DNA of 64,000 nt from NCBI GenBank assembly GCA_029851415.1, contig CM056741.1:161621685-161685684 (forward strand), read 5' to 3'. The notes beneath the pieces are model-generated. The model saw only the letters and a program-made list of their open reading frames with translations. It was not told the DNA's origin and ran no database searches. Positions 9,722 through 22,340 of this stretch are shown here, one piece after another (position 1 is the first letter of the stretch; each line of letters opens with the position of its first letter). The position numbers and the translations under genes were made by a program. The stretch is from Eretmocerus hayati (Eukaryota; Arthropoda; Insecta; Hymenoptera; Aphelinidae).

Positions 9722-12700
9722 GCCCGAATTGTTAATAAAATTTTTTGAAAAGGCACCTGCTAGAGAGAGTCAGGTTTCTAATTTTTGGGAAAAAATAATT
9801 CGACAAGGTTGTAATCTTGAGCTGATTTTTTTTTCAATTTGAGTATTCTACTCCACAACAAATTGACGAGAAATACGGAGTTTCCAGTGATCTTTCCAGA
9901 ATCAAACGAATCAAGTGTCTAAGCTTATTCTACAAGATCGTTTATGAAAAGTTCAATCATTCTTGTTAGAAGTAAGGCTGCCACTACCATAGAAGTCGAT
10001 ATTTCGTGATTATCGTTATCAATCGTTCATTTATCAGATTCGTGATTGTTTTCAGCTCCCGTACTCGGCTCGAACCGAGAAAAGTCCTCTAAAGAGACGC
10101 TCAGAATAATAGTGAAAATCAATCCATCTGCCCTTGCATTGAAAAGCACCATATGTTTCCAATTGTTTCATCCGTTTTTGGTCATTTTATCTGGTTCTCA
10201 GGTAGGTACAAGTAGTCCGGAAACATCACGTCGATAGACTAAAGAAAAATACTTGCAAGACCTCAAAAATTTAGTGATTCGGGCTCACTCAAAGGCCTTG
10301 CTATCGGAAAAAGAGCGCTGTGAGCTGGAACCTGATATACTTTGTATAACTCATCACCAGATAGAATGAGTTCTTGATTCTACTTCTACTCGCAATGAGA
10401 AAGCAGTTCCCTCGATATGATATTTCTAACAATGGAATAATCGAAAGAAATTTTTCCACCGCTCAACATAGTATTCAACTCTTAGAAAACAGTTCTCGTT
10501 GTCATGGCAACGTAAATTAATTCTCATACATTGAAGCCCACTCCAATCCCATTTGAATGCCAATCAAACGAGAGGCAATCAATTTTTAATCCATGCTCAA
10601 ACCTACAAAAAGCTTGTACCACATATGGTCTTTCTGGCTCAGCAATCGTGAATTTCTGAACCAATTTCATCAGAAATACCATCAGAGCGTGTGTGTGGTG
10701 CTCTTGAACGTTGTAAAAGAAAAATCTGGACCACGAATGTGTTTACTTTGGACGTCCGAGGGTTGAAAAAAAAGCTAACACAGCGCGACCAGCAATGGTA
10801 TATGCTCGGAAAAATCAGAAGGGAGGAATGAACGCTCAAGAGAGCGGGAGTGGAAACAGATTCTGGTCTCTTTGGTGAAAATATGTTTTTGCATAAAAAG
10901 TGTATGTGTATATGTGTGTGTGGCGTGACCGTGGGAAGGGGATGAAATTTGAAAAGGGACAAGCGTCTACGGAACTCGCCCCGTTGCAATCACGACGCGT
11001 GCAATTTTTATCAAGTCCTCGGCGCGGGTCTTCGAGCCACTGAATAATTCAGGGTCATACGCCAGTGAACGTTCTGGCCTGGCGCAACGAGTAGACATTG
11101 AATGTGAACGCTAGTGGAATATTCACTAGCCTGGAAGAGTTGAATTTTCATTTTAAAATTTCATCATAACAGCTGTTGAGGGCTATATAGAGGGCTGACC
11201 AAAAAATTGTTTTAAATGCATCGGGCTAGACCGAAAGTTGGATGAATGTTAGTTTTTAGACAGAAGTTGAGTGAGGGATCGTATTCTCAAGCACCATTGA
11301 CGCGGAGAACATATTAAAAATTGAATGATAAACTCTGAATTTTCCACGTAAAAAGAGTTTTTGCAATTTCCCGATAATTGAATGCTCACAGAATTGCAAA
11401 AAGTAGTATTCGCAACTCTTTCATGAAATTTTTCGCATCTAAACGATTATTTCGACCTTCACCTGCGGCTCAGGCCGAAAACCGAACGCTCAGAAGCGAG
11501 CTGGAACCTCATAAATTTGCTATTCTATCGTTCAGTCGGAGATGTGAAATCTTCGCTTTTCGAATCTCTTTTCCACCTAATAGCTGATGGACATCGACAC
11601 TCGCTCGGGGTAATTTTTGCATTTTCGTCGTCATAAGCTACGGCTTTAGCCGGAAAATATCACTTGACTTGTAGAAATTGACAGTCCCACCCTCATATCG
11701 AAGTCTACTTCTCTAGATCGTAATCAATTTTGGGTCTTGAGAAAAATCATACCATGAATGAAAATATGATAAGAAATTAAGCTCGTCCAGTCTATCCCTG
11801 TCCAGCCATACTCTTTCCCATATTTCATCCTTTGAATGAATGGAAAATTGAAAGTCATGCCGGAAAATGAAAGAATCGGAATATCTCTGTATCAGAAAAA
11901 GTGCGAGGGTATATCGATGATGACAGTTGGGAAGAAATGTGACAGCCCATTCCAACCCACAGAAGCGAGAAATCAATTTGAACCTTTTTCGAAGATTCAA
12001 AATAAACTGATTATCTGATGAGATCTAATCGCATCCTCAAAAACCATTAATATCCGCCAACAATGGAAAACAGAGGACACGTGTCTGAACCACATAATCG
12101 ATCAAGCCCTCACGCCAAAGCTCAACGATGTACAGTTTTCTCAATCGCTTTGCTCCCCCTAAAACTGAAGAAAAAGATGTAACCCATAGATCGAACGAGA
12201 TATACGTCCTTTTCCCTTTCCTTGGAACAATGGTCGTTTGAGAAAATCACTCGGAAAACCATTTGAGAGGCTCAAATTGGTTGCTCAAATGAAACTATTG
12301 GATACGATATGTGAGCAAAATTTTGAAAATCGAAGGTTAGTAGTTTCAGAAACGAGATTAATGAACGTTCAGTACGGAACCGGGCAAATAAGTATACCAA
12401 CTATAATTGCGACTGATAAAAAAAAACCGTTCCATTCCTGCGAGTTTTCCCAAATACAAATCATCAGATATGCAGCACGATCTCATCATATGAAAAATAT
12501 GCACCACCTGATACAGCCCACGATGCGTCATCTTCAAAGATCTTTTTACTGCAACGCACAAATCATACTCCAAAGAATCAAAGCCAATCTCGAGATAAAA
12601 AATGAGCGGCACCGTACATATATGAATTCATCGTCTCATTAGGCAATAAGCCAATCGATCTCACCTATCAGTTCGTAACCCGCGGCCATCGTCATCATCC

Positions 12701-13257
12701 AAGTAAGTATTTATCCTACGGAATGCAACTGCGGATCCTGCGTGTAAAGCTGACGAGTTAAATAACCCTATAGCAATACATTCAACTTTTACTGATGATG
12801 GTATAGCTCGCAACGACGGCGACGACGAAGATGACGAAGACGACGTGGGTGTCTTTTAAACTGACGATATGCAGCTCTTGAGCTCGAAAGATGGACGCAT
12901 CGATCAGCCTCAACTCTAAAGGCTCTTTGTACTTATACTACGAGTGACGTTTCGTAGCACCTTCGAGACACTTGATGGATGTGAGATTAGGAGGACAAGT
13001 TGAGGGAGATTTCAACTCAGCTGTAGTAGTAGGCTTGGTGACTGGTTTGGAACCAACAGGATTTTCTATCGTGGAGAAATTCATGTCTGTGTGATTGTAT
13101 AATATGCATCGATGCGTAAGTGTGTGTGAGTGTGTGTCGAGGCGTGAGAATCGCTGATGATGAACATCAATTTATCGCAAGTCGAGTGAGCGATCGGTGC
13201 GAATAGAATAGAATAGCATTTATTCGTCACTTGACAAAAATTCGGATACATATAATT
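9722..13257. other. Gene-free stretch
   Basis: No supported gene. The longest frame (12238-12642, plus) has no recognisable domain and no splice or promoter context that I can defend. A GAC/GAA triplet run lies at 12813-12845. A short palindrome, CTAGTGGAATATTCACTAG, lies near 11112. Confidence 0.5.
12813..12845. repeat. GAC/GAA triplet-rich run
   Basis: Imperfect (GAC/GAA)n run which in one frame would encode an acidic stretch. There is no surrounding open frame, so it is listed as simple sequence. Confidence 0.7.
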
Positions 13258-13289
13258 TGGGGATACCTCCATTACAGATATACCGTCAA

Positions 13290-13584
13290 TCGAAATCAGA
13301 ACAATAGGGATGCGCAAAGGTTGTTAGCACTAATTTGATTGATAGTTGCATGCGTAGGGAATATTTTTCACCGGTAAAGGAGTCCCTGCCAGCTGTGTGT
13401 GGCTGGAAATCATGATTTTTGAGCAAAAAAAGGCATTTCACAGTATTTTTGCTCAAAAACCATAAATTCCAGCCACACACAGCCGATATGGATTCCTTCA
13501 TCGGTGGAAAATATTCTCCACGCATGCAACTATCAAGCAAATCAGTACGAGAATCCTTGCGCATCCCAATTTTGCTGATTTCGA
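13290..13584. repeat. Foldback, about 295 bp, short loop
   Basis: The left arm (CGAAATCAGAACAATAGGG, ATGCGCAAAGG, GATAGTTGCATGCGT, GAATATTTTTCACCGGT, GCTGTGTGTGGCTGGAA, TTTTTGAGCAAAAA) is matched in reverse complement by the right arm ending at 13584, with roughly one difference per six or seven bases. The loop is only about 15-20 bases near 13433-13448. Weaker pairing may extend outward to about 13258 and 13615. Both strands carry similar short frames because the arms mirror each other; most differences change amino acids, so coding constraint is unlikely. A transcript from either strand would fold into a long hairpin. It could be a foldback MITE or an hpRNA-type locus. Confidence 0.75.
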
Positions 13585-13600
13585 GAATTCAAAAGATAGT

Positions 13601-14540
13601 TGAGAGTTACCCCGTCTGTTCAAAATAATCCCAGTTGACCGTAGTTCCTCTTCATGGCAAATATCACCGGTTTATACGTTATAACTAATTTGGTCTAGGC
13701 ATCAATTCTTAGAACACATTGTGTGATTATTACAGGAGATTACACATGTGTACAGGTTCAGTCAGATGAAATTCGAGGATGAATAAATGAAAGAATAGTA
13801 CCACATAAAAAATAAAGATTTTTATCCTATGTGAAGACTTTGAGTGGAATGCCCACAGGTCTAATTCAAAAAAGTTCCTCTAGTTATAAAAATTTTGTGA
13901 TACTTTCGGGATTTAGAATTTCAACATATAATTGTGCAGTTCGTCAGATGTAGGTTTACAAGAGCTAGGCTAGAAATACGGGTGGTGACGAAGAAAGAGT
14001 TTTGAATGAAACTGCAAGAAAAATGAGAAGCTTAGAATTACCACAATGAATATTTATGGCGATTCTTTCGAAACAATGCGACAAGTATGATGGCTAACTA
14101 TGTATGAATAGCCATTTGATACTTGATGCCAAAAAGAGACTTGCACACTTATATCCTGGATTTCTCGCACTTCATTCAGCGCCTTGAAATGCGTTCTCTT
14201 CTAACTTTTCAAGTAGCTTGAATGATTGGGCTTGGAGTTTTTTTCAAGGTTCACACCGCAGATTTTTGTCAAGTTGCTCCAGACTTAGATCCTTTTCATG
14301 CACATCAGAAAAAAATCAAGGTGGTGTAAGATTTCTCATAGATGTTATGTTGAGGCAGACTTATTGTATTCTCCGGTGCTTGACTTATTTTTCAGCTTCT
14401 TTTCAATTTCGTTTCATTTCATATCGGGTGGTCAAACTTCTGCGATAATTTTGGAATTAATTGAATGCACAGTATCAAGCGATCAGATGCATCTCCAAAA
14501 TTATCACGAGAATTTCACCTCTGTGATACTCGGTGATACC
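13601..14540. other. Gene-free stretch
   Basis: Nothing supported. Ordinary AT-rich sequence leading to the TA at 14541-14542. Confidence 0.5.
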
Positions 14541-14542
14541 TA

Positions 14543-15451
14543 CACTACCGGTCAAAAGTTTGTGTGCACCAAAAAAAAATCGATTTGCTCATTCGACTGC
14601 TCGGATCTTCTTGGTCCAAATTAACTCTACTTGGGTTCATCTTGTAGCTTTTTCAGGCACTTTGAGAGCTATTGAGTATTTTTCCACGCAGCTCAATAGA
14701 TTCTTGCAAAATCAATCTAAAGTTTTGTAGAATTCTATAAAAATTGGGTCATTGTGCAAACCTTTGCAATTCTGTCAGAAATTGATGGATTAAAATGATT
14801 CAAAAAACATCACAGAGTGGGATTTAGGAGCTTCAAAATTCGTTTTTGGAAATTATTCTAAGTTATTCCTGGTGCGAGCTGTGACTCTTTTTGTAGAGGG
14901 AGATTTTTCTCCAAAAAAGGACGAGTCATTGAAAAATTAAGATGGGCTCATTTTTTCACTGGTATAAGCACTGATGTTCGTTCCTCTCGCCAACAACACG
15001 AAAAAACTTGGAAAAAATCCGAGAATGACCACCGTGAGCCGGACCTCCACATTTCGTGGTTTTTGGGACTCTTCTTCGAGAAAAAGCTCCCTTCACAAAA
15101 ACAGTCACAGCTCGGATCAGAAACAAGCTAGAATAATTTTCAAAACGAATTTTGAAGCTCTCAACTTGCACATTCAAATGCTCTCTAGATCACCCCGATC
15201 CATCAACTCATCACTGACTAGCAGAAGTCTGAGTGTTGACCTGATTTTCATAAATTTTTCCAAGGAGTTCACCTATTGGAATCCTGTTGAGCCGGCGGAA
15301 AAAACCCTCAAAGAATCCTCAAAGTGCTTGAAAGAATCTACAAAATGAGTCCAAGTGAAGTCATTTTGGAATAAAGAGATTCCAGCAGTCGAGTGATCAA
15401 AATCGATTTTTTTTTCTTTACGTGCAGTACGCAAACTTTTGACCGGTAGAG
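14543..15451. mobile_element. Tc1-like-end foldback element, 909 bp
   Basis: The ends are CACTACCGGTCAAAAGTTTG at 14543 and, in reverse complement, CTCTACCGGTCAAAAGTTTG at 15451. They are flanked by TA at 14541-14542 and 15452-15453. CAnTnCCGGTCAAAAGTTTG is a familiar Tc1-type terminus. The similarity is not confined to the ends. Arms of about 380 bp pair throughout, for example GCACTTTGAGAGC against GCACTTTGAGGAT and GAGCTTCAAAATTCG in both, around a spacer of roughly 14925-15070. The arms look about 70-75% identical. No DDE transposase frame is present; the short frames run across the arms in both directions. It is best called a long-TIR, non-autonomous Tc1/mariner derivative. Confidence 0.85.
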
Positions 15452-16042
15452 TAGAAAACTATATAATTTTATATTGTGCCAAACCGTGCGTGGAAACAAA
15501 AAAAAATTCAATGATGATAATTCAGTAAAAAGATGAGGAAATTCTTGAAAATTATCAAAAATAATCTCAAAAGCATAGTCAGAATAATTTTGTTTTATCT
15601 AAACTCAGAAATACTGTGCTGAATCAGCATGAGTACAAGAAAGCCTGGAAGCGTGTAAAATAACTTATTAGATTAAACAGGTAGCAATCAACCGTGCATC
15701 TTTCATGCACTCATCGCTATGGCTACGATGTCAGTATATACTTCAAGCTGCACGCAGTAGTTGCAATATCGAAATACCCCCTCAGGACACACTACAAACC
15801 ACAATGAAGACAAGAAGAGATCTATTCAAAAGCTCGCATACATAAGACTTCATTTTTCTCATCCCCTTGCAACTAACATATCGTACAACATTGGCGATCC
15901 ATTGATAATGCTACATCGCTCATCTTACACTATACTATATGCATCAAAAGTGAGCAATATGAAAAAAGCCCGATTGCTGCGCGCAAAATATCGTGCCCAT
16001 CGTAGCCGTTACATCACGACGACTCAAACGACACGCTTTGCA

Positions 16043-16061
16043 ATATATATATATATATATA
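16043..16061. repeat. (AT)n microsatellite
   Basis: Uninterrupted AT alternation. Confidence 0.9.
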
Positions 16062-16317
16062 CACGTGAAAAGGGGGGCAAAGTTAGTCTCGTATAATCGT
16101 ACATTGCATCCATACACCGTGAAAGAGCATATCACAACTTGGCAGCAGCACTTCTCAGCTCTCTTTTCTCTTACATATATATACCATATCTACTCTTGCG
16201 TCATTTATTTTTCCCAGTGTTTAAACAAAAAGAGCAAAAATGCACGCTGCTGGTCGTGGCAACAATACCTAAGAGAACCCAGGAAAATCTGCGGTGTACT
16301 TGCAATACAGGGATAAA

Positions 16318-16332
16318 GAGAGAGAGAGAGAG
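16318..16332. repeat. (AG)n microsatellite followed by (GT)n
   Basis: AG alternation passing directly into a short GT run. Confidence 0.85.
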
Positions 16333-17016
16333 TGTGTGTAGGTTATGTACGCCCGCACGTCAGGCACACGTCTACGAGAAATGGCACTCCTGCATGGCTT
16401 TCATTGTATATATATGTATATATATGCGAGGTCGCCTGTCTGACTTCGAAAAAGAGCAACACTATGTATATAAATCGTGGTGATGGTAGTTGTGGATAAC
16501 TACAGGACACCAGGACAGGATGGTTTTGAATGAAAAATCTCAAAGTGACGGAGGAAAAAAGTGCGCCCAGAAAAAATAAACGGGTGACATTTCACTCCCC
16601 GAGTATGTATTACAGTATACGAGAACCACGAGATTAAACGGGCGACTATGTAGAGAGCAGTCTCGTTTCGTCCTCGATTTAAGCACGGGAAAGCTGATGT
16701 TGTACATGAAGGACCGCTTGAGGCTAGTACCACGATGGGTTATGGCGCATGTATACGAGATGTAGAGGTTAGTAGGAAATGGCCACGAGACTGCGATATC
16801 GTCTGCTCGGAAGCTTGCAAGAGGCCGTCAACGGAGATGCAACGCCACAACGCCAAAGAAAGAGTTTCAATCCTCCCTTCAGCCTATAGATGTTGTTCGC
16901 CGTGTGTATCGTGGTTGAGGTATAATGCAATGTCTATCACCGCCATTTTTTTTGGTTCTAGAGTTGGTAGTGACACCTATTGGTGGTGAACACCCTGTTT
17001 ATTGAGCTAAAGTGTG

Positions 17017-17043
17017 ACACACATACACACACACACACACACA
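17017..17043. repeat. (CA)n microsatellite
   Basis: CA alternation with one AT interruption near its start. Confidence 0.9.
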
Positions 17044-20030
17044 TTTTATCGCACTTTATTATGGCCTGTATAAGATGACATTTTGAGCAGTAGGAGCAAA
17101 ACGATTGAATCTCTTGTATGACAAAAGATGAAAAGTTAATACTGTCTTTGAAAATTTTGGGCCCAAAAAATTCAACTCAGAGTTTGATACAGGATATTCA
17201 GGAAGTTGAAAATCCTACGTTTGACAAACATCTGACCTTTTTGGAAATCTAACAAATTTACAATTACCCAGTCAATCCCCCTGCGATCTGCGGTTAATCA
17301 ATTCTCCAATCAAGTGAACTATCTTCATTCCTCACAAATCAGTATGCGATGAACTGCGATCCTAGTCAGTGCATCTGCATCGATTCGCAGTAAAATTATA
17401 ATAAAATTTAATGATATTTTACTGCAAATTCGTGGAACTTCACTGATCGGGATTACCTCTTAATAGTATAATCATAAACGAGCTCGGCTAGTGCAATGCA
17501 ATTATCTGATCACTGCTGCGGTCCATTCTTCACCGGGCGGTTCCTGTTGGTCGATCTCGTTTAGTACAGCGTAATTGCCAAAACTGACTATAGGGTGACA
17601 TGTATGAACTGACAAAAATCAAAGAATTAGAATTGAAGAATTAACAGGTATTTAAAAAGAAGCCAAGTGACAATAAAACGCATTTGAGCAGTAAATAATG
17701 CTTCAGGTAATATTAATCTGCGAGGACGACATCTCGTCGGTCTTCGCGATTCGCTCGAGACACTCACCCGAATCATCAGCGAATGATCGTGAGGTACATA
17801 ATTTTGAGTTCGTATCTGTTTGCCTGTGCAGCGACCTGATAGCTGATGAGTTTAACGAGTACCTGACTTGTTAAAGAGCTTACTAGTTAGTTTACAACCT
17901 TCCAACCTGGTAACTCATGAAGTACCAGTCTGTTGGACTATGATTTCAAGATAATGCCAAGGCAACGGAATCAGATCATAGAACTAATGCACAATCTACC
18001 AGCTTGTCAACATGTTAACCCTGGTGATTTTTGAGATGCTAAGGAGAGATCACTCTGTTGGTAGGCTGCGTTTTCGACCAAAAAAATTGTCCAAGACTTG
18101 GCGAGTTTGTGGAGCAAGTGGAGCATCGTCTTCATCGGCAATTAAAACGCGAGATCATTAACGTACATGTTTCAACACTAGTGACTTGACGAGCTAATTG
18201 AAAGACTCAGGTAAGTCACCGGGTCAGACGAATCGGTTGATGAGTGAGTTGATTAGCCCTGAGATCAGACTAGTTGGTCAAAAAGTTGATACGCTAAAAA
18301 ATCTACCGGCTGCTGGTCACGTGATCAGATCACCTGTGTAGCAAATTAATGATGAGTTGATTTAAATATCAGGTGGTTCAGTTGAAATATTACATATTCC
18401 CTGATTTAACAGTTTGTGTAACTGATTAATCATGGAAAGGTCATTCTTCTAATCATGATTGTTCGCGTAAATGTGAGCGTTTGAGAACTTTTGAGTAGCT
18501 CGGCGCTTGAGCCTCGGCCATTGCCTCTCACTCCTTCGTTTCTCCTGGAAATCAGATGTCCTATTTTCTGCATGTCAATTGGTCAGTTCAAATGGGCCGT
18601 TTGTATGAGGTGACCGAGGCTCTATAGGCAACGAGCTGCTCGGATCGCTCGGGCCACGTAAGTAAGCTAACAGCTAGCGGAGCTGCAAGTTTGTAGCAGC
18701 TTATCCGCGTCTCCTTCTAATATCCTTGCGCCGGTGCACGCCATTCGACTTCACATAAAACTCTCTTTTTGTATATCCTAATTATCCAAATGCCACGTAA
18801 ACGCCTCTCCGCGTCCAATTCTGTGCCATTTATTGCAAAATGTACTGCTAAATGATTTTAAGTGAAAATAGTGACTTGTCATTTAAAAAACCTTGCACGC
18901 TTTCACATCCTCGAAAATCACGACAAAAATCTTGTACAATGGGCTCTGAGGTTCCCGCTTTGACCACCTCACCTCAACAATGATATCCAAGCACGATTTC
19001 TGATTCAGAATTCATTTGCATGAAGCAGTTGTTCAACTGCTATCACATTGTTTGTTTTTTTTCATGGGATGTCTCAAGAATGCAATTTTTTGATAGATAT
19101 CGAGTTAGAGAAGTTTTCAAAAACTTCATCGAGTCGTGCGAACCCAGTTGTGAGTTTGTGATGTGATGTAAAGAAAAAAAAAGAATCATCAGTGACGCGA
19201 AGGTGAGTGAGCAAACGTAGAACGCGGTAACCGAAAACTCGATATACGAGCAAAAGGATCTACGATTGCTGAAGCTGCGGCTGTCATGATTTTTATCCGC
19301 AAGGGCTGCCGTAACGTACCTCCTTGAGACAGCTCCGAACAGCTCTCAAGCTCCATCAGGCCATCTTGCTCTCGTTTTCTGCAGCAGCTCTCTCTACCCC
19401 CCCCCCTCCCTACCTTTTTCGATCTGAATTTCCTGACAAGGTACGGATCTCGAGTTACACGCCTATCTCAGTTTGAGAGCGCCCAAATCGAAGGTGGAGG
19501 AGGGCAAGATCTTATAGCATAGGACCATAAGCGTACATTTATAACGGACTCTTCGTCATGCAGCACGATGTAAAGCGGCTCTCTTTCAAATCGTTTGGTT
19601 CGACAGTGCAGCTCTGGAACCTCTCTTTTAGATCGACGTTCATCTATATTGGTTTCAGAGTCGCTCACCTGCATCTTCACGGGACATTTACATGATCGAG
19701 AGCGTGGCTATATATTTGAAAGGCCGGTTATTGGGTACTGAATTTGGTCGATGACAGGAATCTTGAGTATGGCCCAAATCGAAGATTTAAGTGATAAAAA
19801 AAGTGATCGAGAAGCTCAGGATGTACATGGGTTGATACCCCTTCAGGGATGCTGAAAATTTTGTTTGTGATGGTTTATTAGAGATTTCAACAGTTCCGCG
19901 TGATTTAGGTGTTACCGGCGGGTTAGCTCTTGAGATAAGCCAATTTAATTCTTCAGGTAAAATTGATGGATTTTTGACCGACTTTCTATCATATTACAAC
20001 AAAGTGACTGAGTTTTAAGATTCAATACCT

Positions 20031-20095
20031 CTAGCGGGTTCCTGCGTAGGGATGATGACAGACATCGTGCTATACGACACAAATCTCACGACACG
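20031..20095 (+). repeat. Outer inverted repeat, left arm
   Basis: CTAGCGGG, then GATGACAGACATCGTGC and CGACACAAATCTCACGACAC, match the reverse complement of 22341-22399 at roughly 70%. The pair brackets the foldback and family A complex between them. Confidence 0.55.
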
Positions 20096-20210
20096 ACACC
20101 AACCGTCACGACACTGAATTCATTCCTGCAAACCCAATACTATCGATGGACTATATTCATTGTCATAATCTACAACAGGTATTGTGAAAATCAATCCAAT
20201 CCATCGGTGA

Positions 20211-20665
20211 TTGGGTTCGGCGGAACGCATTTTGTACCGTGTCGGGCGGTGTCGCGTCCATGAACCGAGGGAAGTTATGGAAACTGAGTTTACTAGAGAA
20301 AGAGTGGCAATGTATGAATTCATGACAGGTTTACATGGGAATATTAAACGCTACATGTGTGACGAATATTGTTACCCCCTCTTGAACCACGCGATTCACC
20401 ATGCCCGAAGGATCGAAATTAATTTGAAAAACATTAGCTCGATGGACAGGATTCGACGGGACACTATAGAGATATCACACAACTGTAATTAGCGACGCTG
20501 ATCAGTCACAATGAGAGGTGTATATGATTTCAGGGTTGCCTTTTGGACATTGCAGAGGCTTTCGAAGAGAACTATCGGATGAACTCAATGAGAAATTATG
20601 AATGCGCGTATTATCAATGTCTTGACCAAAGGCTGTGTAGAGATTGTTATGTCCAAGGAGTATTT
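20211..20665 (+). pseudogene. Possible LTR-retrotransposon gag scrap
   Basis: Weak resemblance only. Codons near 20310-20440 give YEFMTGLHGNIKRYM followed by a segment with LLNHAIHHARRIE. This follows the F-x-x-G-L ... A-x-x-x-A-x-x-x-E pattern of Ty3/gypsy-type gag proteins. About 160 bp further, beyond a stop, a Cys-rich stretch (ECAYYQCLDQRLCRDCY, near 20600-20650) could be a decayed CCHC knuckle, but the histidine is missing. Neither half is diagnostic on its own. It lies in the part of the complex's left side that has no counterpart on the right, which would fit an old insertion. No LTRs, protease or pol were found nearby. Confidence 0.22.
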
Positions 20666-20729
20666 CCAGAGAATCAATGCGCCTATCATTTGACAATTCA
20701 TAGAACATCAGACCTAATTTTAGATTTAC

Positions 20730-22036
20730 CAGGGGAGTGTTTCAGATCCGAGTCACGGATTTGGCTGTAACTCTGGGAATAGTCTTCTTATAAGGTCAGT
20801 GTACCCAACTTGCCCCCATTAAGCCATTTTCTCAACAACTTTGGCCCATTTCTTTATTTTCCAACGTACCTTAGCTCATTTTAAAGCTTGTCTCAAGACC
20901 TTCAAAATAAGTCAAAGTACATTCAATTTGAACCGACTGGAGCCAAACTATTTGAATTCTCCCAAAAGGTGATTTTTAAGAGTTTACAAAAGTGTGTACC
21001 CAACTTGCCCCCATTAAGCCTTTTTCTTAATAACTTGGGTTTACTTCAAAGATTTTCAACGTGCTTCAGCTCATTTTGAAGCTTGTTTAAAGACCTTAAA
21101 AATGCACTAAACTACGTCCAATTTGGGACAATTGGAGCCGAACTGTCGCAATTCTTCCGAAATAAATGATGGAAATCGGCGATAAAGTGTTTTTATCGCC
21201 GTGCACGCACATTTGGAGCTTTTCGGTGGTTCGAAACACTATTTCTGACCCATTTCGACGTGATGAACACGTTTTGAGTGGTAAAAAAAGTCGTTCTGCA
21301 CGCCCTTTCGAGATAAACATATGGGGGCATGTTAGGTACACTCCGATGTTGGCATCCTTTTTTACAAATCGTCTCCGTGTTTTTGTACATAAAACAGCTC
21401 CATATTCAAATGTTGCAATTTTGAAGAATGGATTCTGAAGGTCTTAATACTTGGAATAAGGAATCGAATGCGCTAAGGTACGTTAAGATTGGTTAAACTC
21501 AAAGAATTTGGCACCGATTTTACTGAACGCAACGAGGAACGCAATTCCCTCGTTGCTTTCTTAGCTAAGCAATCACGAAAAATAGAAAAAATCACTTTAG
21601 ATTCTCTGGAGAACGCAGGAATGATTCGGGGTCGACGCAAACTACATACTTTCTCATATTTCAACATAACAAATGAGAAAAAAAATTACCGGGAGGCCAA
21701 GGAGTGCCCATCCCCGAGATCGGCATATGGGGGCAAGTTGGGTACAGAAGCAAGTTGGGTACACTTACCTTAGTACCAAAAGAAGATATCCAAAATTATA
21801 GACCCTAACGCTCAAGCATTTCCGAGCTGCAGCAAAAAACTTTAGCATTGCCCATATAGGCCTATGTTAAAAGATAGTATATATAGGTATACTGTAATGC
21901 GAATGTCCTTGGCTGTAGCTTGAAAACGCTCGAGCGTTAGGGTTTATGATTTTGGGTATCGTCTTTTGGTACTAAAAGAAGACAGTTCCCAGAATTTCAG
22001 CCAAATCCGTGACCCGGATCTGAAACACTCTCCTGG
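20730..22036. mobile_element. Foldback element interrupted by a family A insertion
   Basis: The outer arms are 20730-20792 and about 21977-22036, with shared segments GTGTTTCAGATCC, GTCACGGATTTGGCTG and CTGGGAA. The inner arms (21773-21870 and about 21880-21976) pair through GTACCAAAAGA and CCCTAACGCTC. Between the outer and inner left-arm parts sits the 978-bp family A element. Removing it and one TA joins CTTCTTA-TA-GTACC, matching the other arm's CTTCTTT-TA-GTACC. The element appears to start CCAGGGGAGTG and end CACTCTCCTGG, with TTA on each side. Its apex (21842-21872) is shared with the foldback at 5905-6223. Total length without the insert is about 330 bp. No coding role. Confidence 0.75.
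20793..21770 (+). mobile_element. Family A element, complete, 978 bp
   Basis: The inverted ends are AGGTCAGTGTACCCAACTTGC at 20793 onward and, in reverse complement, AGGTAAGTGTACCCAACTT from 21770. TA flanks both sides (20791-20792 and 21771-21772). The first roughly 205 bp are followed by a diverged tandem copy beginning near 20998, so an end-like sequence occurs twice at the left. At the right end, AAGTTGGGTACA is also doubled (21735 and 21753). The open frame 21489-21773 is not preserved in the copy at 1-557. The TA duplication is confirmed by the interrupted foldback. Superfamily is probably Tc1/mariner-like, non-autonomous. Confidence 0.85.
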
Positions 22037-22340
22037 TTAGTACCACATTATTCGTGTACTTGCTGTCAAAATGAGATACCGTATTATGAACACAGAGATA
22101 TTCTAACAGCCTGTAATCCCGCCACCAGTAGAGTACTCATAGATTTATTAAACAGTGTTGCGCTATCACAGGTATGATGTCGCTGAAGACATCAATGTCA
22201 ACTGCTCTCAATCTTTGTTACAACAAAGCGTAAGAGTGTCTGAAAGAAACGGAATTCATCTAGGGGATTTCATAGAAGATTAAATGCTAACCGTCCGGTT
22301 GTCGGAACAATTTGAAAATTTCATCCGTGAAGTAGTAACT

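Larger units (their letters stand above)
15454..20030. other. Gene-free stretch with several microsatellites
   Basis: No gene I can support. It holds (AT)n at 16043-16061, (GA)n at 16318-16332, (CA)n at 17017-17043 and C10 at 19397-19406. Open frames at 15761-16989 are artefacts of low-complexity and TATA-rich sequence. Confidence 0.5.

Noticed and set aside
12238..12642. 134-codon plus-strand frame as a gene
   Set aside because: No recognisable motif, no defensible start context, and overlapping frames on the other strand of similar quality.
21489..21773. 94-codon frame inside family A as a transposase fragment
   Set aside because: The corresponding region of the copy at 1-557 has stops and indels and shows no DDE motif.
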